A stretch of DNA of 64,000 nucleotides from Limisoma sp963590405 (GTDB lineage: Bacteria > Bacteroidota > Bacteroidia > Bacteroidales > Muribaculaceae). The notes under the pieces are model-generated. The model made no database searches and was not told the DNA's origin. It saw only the letters and a list, made by a program, of their open reading frames with translations. This document shows positions 24,505 through 31,858 of the stretch, in pieces (positions within the stretch are counted from its first letter, which is position 1; each line of letters begins with the position of its first letter). The stretch spans positions 1 to 64,000 of the forward strand of contig CAVAPE010000001.1 in NCBI GenBank assembly GCA_963590405.1. Direction: 5' to 3'. The translations under genes and the position numbers were made by a program.

Positions 24505-25080
24505 TTAGGCGGGAGGCGTGGTTTCCTGCCGCTTTGGTATAGGGAAAATGCCCGAAGGCTTGTTTAGCATATAGTTGCGCAACTGCTCATCGGAGCGGAA
24601 GCCATAGCCCTCAAGGATGCGGTCGGCACGCTCAATGTGCACAAACGAGTCGCTGCGCACTTCGTGGAGCGCTTGGTCCCAAAACAGTTGCTCTGTTTCA
24701 ATTAGTTCCTTCTTGGCGTTGCGTATCACGATGTTGCCGTCGAGGCGCCACAGTTTCTCCGCCTTAAAATAGGTCGCCGAGTCGCAACGGATAGTTGCCT
24801 CCACCTTGAAATCGTTGTCGAACTGCTCAAGATATAGTCCGTTGGGGAACTTCCAACTTGGGCGGCGTGCCTCGTCGTAGACCAGCCACAACTTCGTGGA
24901 GATGCGGTAGCGCGTCATTCCCGAGTCGCTGATTAGCGTTGTCACGTCGCGGGTGAGCATCGACACGATGCTGTCGGGGTTTGACGGGGTTGTGACCACC
25001 TCGCGTTTCACCTCCTTGCACGACGGCAACAGCGACGACAGCAAGGTTGCGAGCAACAATATGAATGATGCCGTGCGCAC
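24505..25080 (-). CDS. lptC: LPS export ABC transporter periplasmic protein LptC
   Basis: 191 residues. N-terminal hydrophobic segment with lipobox-like LLPSC (Cys21), then the OstA-like beta-jellyroll: YRISTKLWLVYDEARRPSWKFPNGLYLEQFD, KAEKLWRLDGNIVIRNAKKELIETEQLFWD and a closing DRILEGYGF. LptC passes lipopolysaccharide from LptBFG to the periplasmic LptA bridge. The conserved order gldE-lptC-coaX in Bacteroidales supports the call. 5 bases separate it from the FadL-like gene. Confidence 0.88.
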   Translation of the reverse strand: MRTASFILLLATLLSSLLPSCKEVKREVVTTPSNPDSIVSMLTRDVTTLISDSGMTRYRISTKLWLVYDEARRPSWKFPNGLYLEQFDNDFKVEATIRCDSATYFKAEKLWRLDGNIVIRNAKKELIETEQLFWDQALHEVRSDSFVHIERADRILEGYGFRSDEQLRNYMLNKPSGIFPIPKRQETTPPA

Positions 25081-25085
25081 TGCCG

Positions 25086-26378
25086 TTAGCGGATTTTATC
25101 TTTCCAGAATGCGAATTCCTTGAAGTTGATGCCCAACGTTATGTTGAAGTAGTTTTCCGTTACGAGACTTGCTGGAGTGGCTTGGCGGCGCTTGTATTCA
25201 AAACCGATGTTGATAACCGTCTTCTGTGCGGTGGTTGGGAAGCCGAAACCGCAACTAACGCCGTATTCCTTCAGGTGGTTGTCGCCAATCATCAGATAGT
25301 CGCGCGTGTAGGACGCACCCAGACGGTAGGCAATGCGCTGGAAGTAGTTGCCGCGCAGACTCGGCACATACTGTGCGCCGACTGCCATCTTGTAGCGGTC
25401 GTCGAGTTTGGTGCGGTAGAGCACCTCCGTCGAGTTGTCGCGCTGCATACCAGGGAATTTGGCTTTGCTCCACTGCTGGAACATGAAGTCAGCCTCTACG
25501 GAGAGGCGGTTGTCGAACGTATAGTTCACACCAACGGCGTAGGCGTTTGGCTTGCTGTAGCCGAGGTCCTGCAGGTGTACGTTGGAGATGGTGTCGGGCT
25601 TTGTAGAGCCTGTGGTCGACGACACGTCGCTACTGAGGTCGTATTTTACGCCCCATGTGCGTCCGTGCATAGTCTTTTTCGGTGAGTAGGTGAAGCCGAC
25701 TGTAGCCTTGTGCTTCTTGCCGAACATGTGGGAGTACTGCACACCGATGAGGGTGTTCCAGTCGCGCACCTGGATTTTCTGCTCGTAGACGGCAGAGGTG
25801 CTTGCGGTGATGTACTGGTCGTTGACGATTGTACCAAACTGGTAGGCAAAGTTCAAGCCCACGCTGAGACCCTTTACTGGGCGTGCGCCAACGCCGACAT
25901 ACAACTCGTCGATGCCTCCGTAGCCCGATGCGGTGTTGGAAACCGTGATGTCGGACGATGTGAGGTTGTTGCCGAAGGAGTAGCCCACGGTGGTGTAAGG
26001 CACGAGACCGATGCTACCGCCGATGTATTTGTTGATTGGGAATTGCAAAGTCATATAGTCCAGACCGCCGCCGAAAGCCTTTCCGGTGTCGCCGCCCTTC
26101 TCGCTTGAGCGCAACTGCGTGAAGTCCACGCCGATGTCCCAATGCAGTGTCAGCGAGTCGGTTGCGGCATACGATGCCGGGTTCATCACGTTGATTTGTC
26201 GACCGTCGGCCATAGCCACGCCAACGCCACCCATGTTGCGTTGGGCACTTGTCACATAGTCGCCCATCAATCCGTAGCCATAGCGTGAATAGGGCGATGA
26301 CTGGTTTTGTGCCAGCAGCGAGCCTGCCGACGCCACGGCAATTGCCGCAAGAACTGTTATTTTCTTAAAATATCTCAT
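25086..26378 (-). CDS. outer-membrane protein, FadL/PorV-like
   Basis: 430 residues, signal peptide MRYFKKITVLAAIAVASAGSLLAQ. The start SPYSRYGYGLMGDYVTSAQRNMGGVGVAMADG followed by NPASYAATDSLTLHWDIG matches the N-terminal hatch of FadL-type barrels, and the rest alternates short amphipathic strands, ending with FKEFAFWKDKIR. Probably transports a hydrophobic substrate across the outer membrane; the substrate is not known. It overlaps the 3' end of coaX by 14 bases, so it is translated from the same message. Confidence 0.78.
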   Translation of the reverse strand: MRYFKKITVLAAIAVASAGSLLAQNQSSPYSRYGYGLMGDYVTSAQRNMGGVGVAMADGRQINVMNPASYAATDSLTLHWDIGVDFTQLRSSEKGGDTGKAFGGGLDYMTLQFPINKYIGGSIGLVPYTTVGYSFGNNLTSSDITVSNTASGYGGIDELYVGVGARPVKGLSVGLNFAYQFGTIVNDQYITASTSAVYEQKIQVRDWNTLIGVQYSHMFGKKHKATVGFTYSPKKTMHGRTWGVKYDLSSDVSSTTGSTKPDTISNVHLQDLGYSKPNAYAVGVNYTFDNRLSVEADFMFQQWSKAKFPGMQRDNSTEVLYRTKLDDRYKMAVGAQYVPSLRGNYFQRIAYRLGASYTRDYLMIGDNHLKEYGVSCGFGFPTTAQKTVINIGFEYKRRQATPASLVTENYFNITLGINFKEFAFWKDKIR

Positions 26379-27087
26379 TGTATTCCAATATTCTGTTTAA
26401 TCCTTTTGCCACCAAGTCGTTGTCCACAACGAGGTCGCCTCCGAGTTTCTGCGCGAGCATCTGCCCGTCGCCGCCCGTTATCACAATCACCGGCTTGTCG
26501 ATGGCCTCTGCCAGATAGCGTATTTCAGCCACCATGCCGAGCACCACGCCCGAGCGGATGGCAGTAGGCGTGTCGTAGCCGAACAGCGGGGTGTCGCCGT
26601 CGACCGGTACTCGCGGCAGTTGTGCGCAGTTGTCGGCCAGCACCTTCAGGCGCGAGGCCAGTCCTGGCGCTATGTTACCGCCCTTGAAATGCGCGTCCGC
26701 CGACACGTAGTCGTAGGTCACCGCCGTTCCAGCATCCACCACCAGGCAGTTGCGCTCCGGAGCCAGAGCCATCGCTCCCACGGCAGCCGCTATGCGGTCG
26801 TGGCCGAGCGTCGATGGGGTGGCGTAGTCGAGGGTCAGCGGCATCGGCAAGTGCTCGTCGAGCATATAGGTGCGCACCCCCTTGTCGGTGAGCAGTTTTT
26901 CAATCTGCTTGTCGTTGCCCACAACCGACGAATATATGGCTTTGGCCACAGGATAGCCTTTCAGCACCCTGTCGATGTCGGCTCCCGTAAGGTTGTCGAA
27001 GCGGCACGACCGCAACAATTCCCTTCCTGAGAACAACGACACTTTAGCCGACGAATTACCTTGGTCTATGGTTAGACTCAAATCCAT
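26365..27087 (-). CDS. coaX: type III pantothenate kinase
   Basis: First step of coenzyme A synthesis: pantothenate to 4'-phosphopantothenate with ATP, needing a monovalent cation. 240 residues with the ASKHA motifs TIDQGNSSAKVSLFSG at residue 6 on, DHLP-like region PSTLGHDRIAAAVGA near 110 and LVVDAGTAVTYDYV near 135. Length and motifs are typical. A -7 box TATTTTTG (27103-27096) lies only 8 bases above the ATG, so the mRNA may have almost no leader. Heads the series coaX, porin, lptC, gldE. Confidence 0.93.
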   Translation of the reverse strand: MDLSLTIDQGNSSAKVSLFSGRELLRSCRFDNLTGADIDRVLKGYPVAKAIYSSVVGNDKQIEKLLTDKGVRTYMLDEHLPMPLTLDYATPSTLGHDRIAAAVGAMALAPERNCLVVDAGTAVTYDYVSADAHFKGGNIAPGLASRLKVLADNCAQLPRVPVDGDTPLFGYDTPTAIRSGVVLGMVAEIRYLAEAIDKPVIVITGGDGQMLAQKLGGDLVVDNDLVAKGLNRILEYNEIF

Positions 27088-27095
27088 TTTACGGA

Positions 27096-27103
27096 CAAAA
27101 ATA
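27096..27103 (-). promoter_or_regulatory. -7 box for coaX
   Basis: TATTTTTG on the minus strand with 8 bases between box and ATG. No TTG at the expected distance, so weaker evidence than other promoters here. Confidence 0.45.
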
Positions 27104-27201
27104 CTAATTACTACTCAATTACCAGTTCGTTTTTAGAGCCTTTTGCTTGTGTGGCTGATATTTTAATGTTTTTTATCGACCACAATGCCCTTTATTAATC
27201 G

Positions 27202-27573
27202 CTACAATTCTTTCTCCTTCCGCAGTTGGCGGTCGATGGCAAACGAAGCGTAGATCTGCACCACCGCGCCTGCCGTGAGGAAGCCCAGCCACGTGCTGTG
27301 GTAGGGGTCGGAGAAGATGAAGAGAGCCGAGATTAGGTAGCACATTGCCGACCAGAACTCCAGCGTGAAAAGCCGGCGCACGCGCAGGCTGAATCCCTGC
27401 TTGCGGCGCGAGGCGCGTTGCAGTATGCGCACCACCACTATCATCACCGCCGCCACTGCAAAGAGGTAGCGGAACCACGGCATCGTGATGTCGACCAGCG
27501 GCAGGAATGCAGTGAGCAGCAAAATTATCATGCCCACCGACAGAAGTATGTTGTAAAGTCCTTCTCGTTTCAT
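27202..27573 (-). CDS. small membrane protein of unknown function
   Basis: 123 residues with four predicted membrane helices, for example NILLSVGMIILLLTAFLPLV and LFAVAAVMIVVVRILQRA, with a basic loop between the second and third. No family recognised with certainty; such proteins are found beside divIC in Bacteroidales. It ends the trmD-divIC series, 25 bases after divIC. Confidence 0.7.
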   Translation of the reverse strand: MKREGLYNILLSVGMIILLLTAFLPLVDITMPWFRYLFAVAAVMIVVVRILQRASRRKQGFSLRVRRLFTLEFWSAMCYLISALFIFSDPYHSTWLGFLTAGAVVQIYASFAIDRQLRKEKEL

Positions 27574-27598
27574 ATCTTGAAATTTTTTTAGGAAATGT

Positions 27599-27898
27599 CT
27601 ATTCGTTCACAATGTAGAGGTCCTCGTTGTCGCGCTTCATCTTGTATTCCTCCCTCACGATGCGCTCCGTGGTTTCTGGGTCGCTGTTGAGGTCGTGGAG
27701 GCGTTGCTTGTAGACGGCGCACGAGTCGTCGCATTGCTTTATCTGAGCCTTGAGGTCGCGGATTTGCGCGTCGTACTCCATCACCTTGATGTAGTTGTAG
27801 TCGGAGAAGAAGGTGACGTACACGGCATAGGCAGACACTATCACCAAGAAGAAATTGAAGTGCTTCACCTTATCCTTTATTTTTGCTATCAGCCCCAT
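27599..27898 (-). CDS. septum formation initiator family protein (FtsB/DivIC-like)
   Basis: 99 residues: a short cytoplasmic basic start, one membrane helix (FNFFLVIVSAYAVYVTFF, about residues 14-31), then a coiled coil (KVMEYDAQIRDLKAQIKQCD and on, residues 38-75) and the conserved C-terminal ERIVREEYKMKRDNEDLYIV. This is the FtsB/DivIC plan: a bitopic divisome protein that links FtsL and FtsQ equivalents. It follows trmD by 24 bases. No FtsL or FtsQ gene is in the window. Confidence 0.88.
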   Translation of the reverse strand: MGLIAKIKDKVKHFNFFLVIVSAYAVYVTFFSDYNYIKVMEYDAQIRDLKAQIKQCDDSCAVYKQRLHDLNSDPETTERIVREEYKMKRDNEDLYIVNE

Positions 27899-27922
27899 AA
27901 GTCAGATGTTTTTTGAGTGTTG

Positions 27923-28600
27923 TTAGTCTTCCAAGAGGTCCGGACGCAGTTCGCGCGTGCGCTTCAGCGCCATCTCGTGTTTCCAGTCGTCGATGCGTGC
28001 CTGATGTCCCGAGAGGAGCACGTCGGGCACACGCCACCCCTTGTATTCAGCCGGGCGCGTATAGACCGGTGGGGCAAGGAGGTTGTCCTGAAAAGAGTCG
28101 CTGAGAGCCGACTGCTCGTCGCCGATAGCGCCGGGGATGAGCCGCACGATGGCGTCGGTGATAATCGCCGCTGGGAGTTCGCCGCCGGTGAGCACATAGT
28201 CGCCGATAGTGATTTCGCGTGTGATGAAATGTTCGCGGATGCGGTAGTCGATGCCCTTGTAGTGACCGCAGAGGATGATGAGGTTTTCCGACAGCGACAG
28301 TGTGTTGGCCATCTTCTGGTCAAACTGCTCTCCGTCGGGGGTGACGAAAATCACCTCGTCGTAGTCGCGCTGCGCCTTCAGCGCCGTGATGCAGCGGTCT
28401 ACTGGCTCAATCTGCATAACCATACCAGCCTCGCCGCCAAACGGATAGTCGTCGACGTGGCGATGCTTGTCGAGGCTATAGTCGCGGAGGTCGTGCACCA
28501 CGATTTCTACAAGCCCCTTGTTTTGAGCCCTTTTAAGGATAGAACAGTTGAGCGGCGACTCGAGCATTTCCGGCAGAACTGTTATGATATCAATGCGCAT
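27923..28600 (-). CDS. trmD: tRNA (guanine37-N1)-methyltransferase TrmD
   Basis: Makes m1G37 in tRNAs, preventing frameshifts. 225 residues: MRIDIITVLPEMLESPL start, FGGEAGMVMQIEP (the GGGxGM region), ILCGHYKGIDYRIREHF and GDYVLTGGELPAAIITDAIVRLIPG, the trefoil-knot SAM-binding motif, all intact. Its -7 box ends 7 bases above the ATG, suggesting a nearly leaderless transcript. The usual neighbours rimM, rpsP and rplS are absent; instead divIC follows. Confidence 0.97.
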   Translation of the reverse strand: MRIDIITVLPEMLESPLNCSILKRAQNKGLVEIVVHDLRDYSLDKHRHVDDYPFGGEAGMVMQIEPVDRCITALKAQRDYDEVIFVTPDGEQFDQKMANTLSLSENLIILCGHYKGIDYRIREHFITREITIGDYVLTGGELPAAIITDAIVRLIPGAIGDEQSALSDSFQDNLLAPPVYTRPAEYKGWRVPDVLLSGHQARIDDWKHEMALKRTRELRPDLLED

Positions 28601-28607
28601 TGTGGCG

Positions 28608-28637
28608 CAAAGTTACTCACTTTACGCATAACCGCAA
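28608..28637 (-). promoter_or_regulatory. trmD promoter, very close to the start codon
   Basis: Minus strand TTG (28637-28635), 19 bases, TAACTTTG (28615-28608). Only 7 bases separate the box from the ATG at 28600, leaving a leader of perhaps 2-4 bases. Confidence 0.78.
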
Positions 28638-28688
28638 AACACGAGTGCCGAAAATGTTAAAACTGCCGTTCCCTCCGCCTCCGCCGCG

Positions 28689-29732
28689 CTATTTTTTATG
28701 GTAACTGCGGTTTTTGTTGCCTCCGCGGGCTTCGAGATATCCCAAGTCGACAAGTTTGCGCAGATGCCGCTTGGCGGTGCTGTCTGAAAATCCGAATTCC
28801 GAAACAATGTCTTCCGTGCTGATTTCTTCTTTGTCGGCCAAAAATGTGAGAATATCGCCCAATTTTTGGGCTAAAGATGGTTTTATCGACCATTTATCGA
28901 CCATTTCTTGCACAAAATCCGATTTATCGACCATTTCTTCGGCGATTGACCGCCGATATTGGTCGATATCCGACTTCAGATGACGACAATGTAATTCCGT
29001 CATACAGTCGATGAAAATTTCGATGTTTTCTTCTTCTCTTGTGTCAATTAATGATTGGATGTATTCCGCTTTGTCTTCCTTAAGCACCTTCATAGGCAAC
29101 TTGCCAAACTCCATTTGCAGCAAGTTCATCAACAGTCTCGACATTCTGCCGTTGCCGTCAGCCCAAGGATGGATAGTGACAAGTTCGTAGTGCGCCCAAA
29201 AACTGAGTTCGTAGACCGCTGCGTCGTCGTCCGCGTCTATTGCCGTGCGGCGTTTGTTGAGTTCTTCACAGAATGCAGCCAACTTGGAAGGAACTTTCTG
29301 AAAAGCCATATATGAACGTCCTCCAAACCCTGCCGTAACATTGACTTTGCGAATTTCACCTTTCGATGCGTCAAACGAGCCGCCCAAAGCGTTGTATACG
29401 CTTCCAGTACGAGCCATAACCTTTGAAGCGAGCGTTATGAGCCATTGAGGGGTGACGGGCAGATGCTTCTTTATCCAAATCATCCCATAGTCGTAGGCGG
29501 CCTTTAGGTCAAGGTTCATCATCTGCTCAATCAGGGTGCGCTTTGGCGAAGTGATGCCTCCTTCAAAAAGCAACTGCGCTTCGACCTCGGTCACAGTACT
29601 GCCCTCAATCGCCGTTGAATGGGTAATGATGGAGTACAGATAGAACTTGTCGTAGTCTATCTGTTCCGAAATTCCCAACTCCTTGTGCCGGTTGAGTAAA
29701 TCGAGTAATCTGTCTTTTTTGTCACCGTTCAT
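28689..29732 (-). CDS. Fic family protein with C-terminal winged helix
   Basis: 347 residues. The Fic core is intact: HPWADGNGRMSR at residues 188-199 with catalytic His188, Asp192 and Arg196. The autoinhibitory motif (S/T)xxxE(G/N) is at residues 39-44 (STAIEG), N-terminal to the core, so class II. The last 70 residues form a winged helix (LTFLADKEEISTEDIVSEFGF followed by STAKRHLRKLVDLGYLEARGG in shorter blocks), as in many stand-alone Fic proteins that AMPylate a partner or themselves. Two copies of MVDKS/MVDKW give a short internal repeat. No antitoxin partner adjacent. Confidence 0.93.
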   Translation of the reverse strand: MNGDKKDRLLDLLNRHKELGISEQIDYDKFYLYSIITHSTAIEGSTVTEVEAQLLFEGGITSPKRTLIEQMMNLDLKAAYDYGMIWIKKHLPVTPQWLITLASKVMARTGSVYNALGGSFDASKGEIRKVNVTAGFGGRSYMAFQKVPSKLAAFCEELNKRRTAIDADDDAAVYELSFWAHYELVTIHPWADGNGRMSRLLMNLLQMEFGKLPMKVLKEDKAEYIQSLIDTREEENIEIFIDCMTELHCRHLKSDIDQYRRSIAEEMVDKSDFVQEMVDKWSIKPSLAQKLGDILTFLADKEEISTEDIVSEFGFSDSTAKRHLRKLVDLGYLEARGGNKNRSYHKK

Positions 29733-29741
29733 ACGTCAACA

Positions 29742-29749
29742 CAAAGGTA
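29742..29749 (-). promoter_or_regulatory. -7 box for fic
   Basis: TACCTTTG on the minus strand, 9 bases above the ATG; no TTG at the standard spacing. Confidence 0.5.
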
Positions 29750-29798
29750 AACAAATCGTTCGAAAAAATCGGAAATGGTGGGTGTCAAATTAAATTCG

Positions 29799-29806
29799 TA
29801 ACTTTG
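29799..29806 (+). promoter_or_regulatory. -7 box for the second MATE gene
   Basis: TAACTTTG, 7 bases above the ATG at 29814; no clear TTG. Confidence 0.5.
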
Positions 29807-29813
29807 GGGAATT

Positions 29814-31145
29814 ATGAGACAACCTTACATCAGGCATTACTGCGCCACGCTGAAACTCGGCATTCCGCTTTGCATCGGTCAGATCGGTGTGATTCTCGTG
29901 GGGTTTGCCGACACCCTTATGGTGGGGCGCTATGGCACTGGCGACCTCGCTTCGGTGTCGTTTGTCAACAACCTTTTCAACCTCGTCATCATCACCCTGC
30001 TCGGCTTCTCCTACGGCATCACGCCCATCATCGGCGGCATGTTCGGTCGTGGAGACAACGAAAAGATTGGCTACACATTTCGCAATGCGCTCACTGCCAA
30101 CATCGCAGTGGGACTGCTGCTCACGCTCGTAATGGGTGTGGTGTATCTCAACCTCGACAAACTCGGGCAGCCTGCCGAACTTCTGCCAACCATCCGCCCG
30201 TACTACATCGTAATCCTCGTGTCGATGGTGTTCGTGTCGATGCTCAACGCGTTTCGGCAGTTCACCGACTGCTTGCTGCGACCGTCGGTGGGTATGTGGA
30301 TTCTGCTCACCGGCAACGCCGTCAACATCGTGTTCAACTACCTACTCATCTACGGCAAGTTGGGCTTCCCCGAACTCGGAGCACTCGGCGCTGGCATCAG
30401 CACCCTCGGCTCGCGCATACTGATGGTGGCAATCTACATCGTCGTGCTCTTGCGCGGCGAGGCTTACGCCGCTATCCGACGGTCATTCTTCGCTTCGCGG
30501 TCGCGCCTCAGCGAAATTCTCATGGTTGCCAAAACTTCGCTGCCAATATCGCTGCAGATGGCTATGGAAACAGGCACATTCACCTTCGGTGGCGTGATGA
30601 TGGGGTGGCTCGGTACGCTCGAACTTGCGAGTTATCAAGTGATTATAACCATCGGAACACTCGGCTTCATGTTCTATTATAGCATCGGCGCTGCTATGGC
30701 CATACGCGTGGCAAACTACCACGGACGTGGCGACATCGCCAACGTGCGGCGTGCGGCGTGGTCGGGCTATCACATACTGCTGCTTATGGTGCTTGGCGTT
30801 TCGATGCTTTTCCTGTTTTTCAAAGTGCCGCTAATCAGTATTTTTACCAGCGATGCACGTGTCGTTGAAACCGCCTTGCTCCTCATTCCTCTGCTCATTG
30901 TGTACCAGTGCGGCGACGCAACGCAGATAGGCTTTTCCAACTCCCTGCGCGGCATTTCGCAAACGGTGTCGATAATGTGGGTTGCTTTCGTGGGCTATGT
31001 CGTGGTAGGCATCCCGAGTAGTTACGTGCTCGGCTTCCCGTTGGGGCTCGGTAAGGAAGGCGTGTTTCTTGGCTTCTGCCTTTCACTTTTCACCGCCGGC
31101 GCACTCTTCATGTGGCAGTTCCTGCGCGCCGTGCGCAAACGCTAA
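29814..31145 (+). CDS. MATE family efflux transporter (second)
   Basis: 443 residues, twelve hydrophobic helices. The family pattern LGIPLCIGQIGVILVGFADTLMVGRYGTGDLASVSFVNNLF occupies helix 1-2 and is repeated in the second half (LPISLQMAMETGTFTFGGVMMGWLG), giving the two MatE domains. It belongs to a different MATE branch from the copy at 8.3 kb (closer to the NorM type). The gene stands alone, divergent from fic and convergent with the methyltransferase-like gene, whose stop it overlaps by 4 bases. Substrate unknown. Confidence 0.93.
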   Translation: MRQPYIRHYCATLKLGIPLCIGQIGVILVGFADTLMVGRYGTGDLASVSFVNNLFNLVIITLLGFSYGITPIIGGMFGRGDNEKIGYTFRNALTANIAVGLLLTLVMGVVYLNLDKLGQPAELLPTIRPYYIVILVSMVFVSMLNAFRQFTDCLLRPSVGMWILLTGNAVNIVFNYLLIYGKLGFPELGALGAGISTLGSRILMVAIYIVVLLRGEAYAAIRRSFFASRSRLSEILMVAKTSLPISLQMAMETGTFTFGGVMMGWLGTLELASYQVIITIGTLGFMFYYSIGAAMAIRVANYHGRGDIANVRRAAWSGYHILLLMVLGVSMLFLFFKVPLISIFTSDARVVETALLLIPLLIVYQCGDATQIGFSNSLRGISQTVSIMWVAFVGYVVVGIPSSYVLGFPLGLGKEGVFLGFCLSLFTAGALFMWQFLRAVRKR

Positions 31146-31855
31146 AACCACAGTTGGAAATTCTGTCGCGGCAGTTTCTTTTCAATCACCGCGATGCCCA
31201 TCTTGCCATTGGTAAAGGTCATGCCGTAGGTGAGCGACGACTGCAGTTGCTGCCATAGAGCCTTCACCACATCGTCGTGCTGGATGTTGCGCACCACAAC
31301 CACGGCTTCCCTCGTCGCCAATGCCTTCAGCCATTCGCCCACCTCTTGGGCTTCGTCGGCATCCACCCTGTTGACCACGATGTAGGGGCGACCTTCGCCG
31401 ACGGCTTCTTCGTAGTCGGCAATGGCTTCACGGCTTGTGCACGACACCTCGATGCGGTCTATCAAGTCCTGCAGTAGCACCAGCGCCACATCCTGACCGT
31501 TGCCGTCGCCTGAAAGCCACATGCGTGAGCGTGACGACACACGCAGCGTGCTGAACGCCGACACGCCGAAATTAGAGCCTAATTGGAGCACTTTCTGAGG
31601 GTTGAAATAGTTTGCCACGCGAAACATCATGCGAGCGCTCTTCTCCGAAATCATCTTCGGCTTGCGCACCTTCAGCAACTTCTTCACTCGCCGCGCCTCG
31701 TTGCGTCGCGCCTCGATGTCGGCATAGGCATAGTAGGCAGCCTGTTCGCGCAACACGTTGAGCACAAAACTGAAAGCAAAGGGCGAATGGATGCCAAACC
31801 CCTTGCTTTTGCGGTAGCGCTTCAGCGCTGTGCAGTATCGCCTGAACTTGCCCAA
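31142..31855 (-). CDS. class I SAM-dependent methyltransferase-like protein
   Basis: 237 residues. The opening RYRKSKGFGIHSPFAFSFVLNVLRE is a signature of a Bacteroidetes family annotated as O-methyltransferase-like, and VLQLGSNFGVSAFSTLRV (about residues 88-105) is in the position of SAM motif I, but the glycine pattern is weak and later motifs are not obvious. It may be a catalytically altered member. It follows the YfhO gene by 3 bases on the same strand and is probably coexpressed with it. Function unassigned. Confidence 0.7.
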   Translation of the reverse strand: MGKFRRYCTALKRYRKSKGFGIHSPFAFSFVLNVLREQAAYYAYADIEARRNEARRVKKLLKVRKPKMISEKSARMMFRVANYFNPQKVLQLGSNFGVSAFSTLRVSSRSRMWLSGDGNGQDVALVLLQDLIDRIEVSCTSREAIADYEEAVGEGRPYIVVNRVDADEAQEVGEWLKALATREAVVVVRNIQHDDVVKALWQQLQSSLTYGMTFTNGKMGIAVIEKKLPRQNFQLWF

Positions 31856-31858
31856 ATG

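Noticed and set aside
29804..30682. 292-codon plus-strand frame at the start of the second MATE gene
   Set aside because: Out of frame with the MATE gene; Arg/His-rich shadow.
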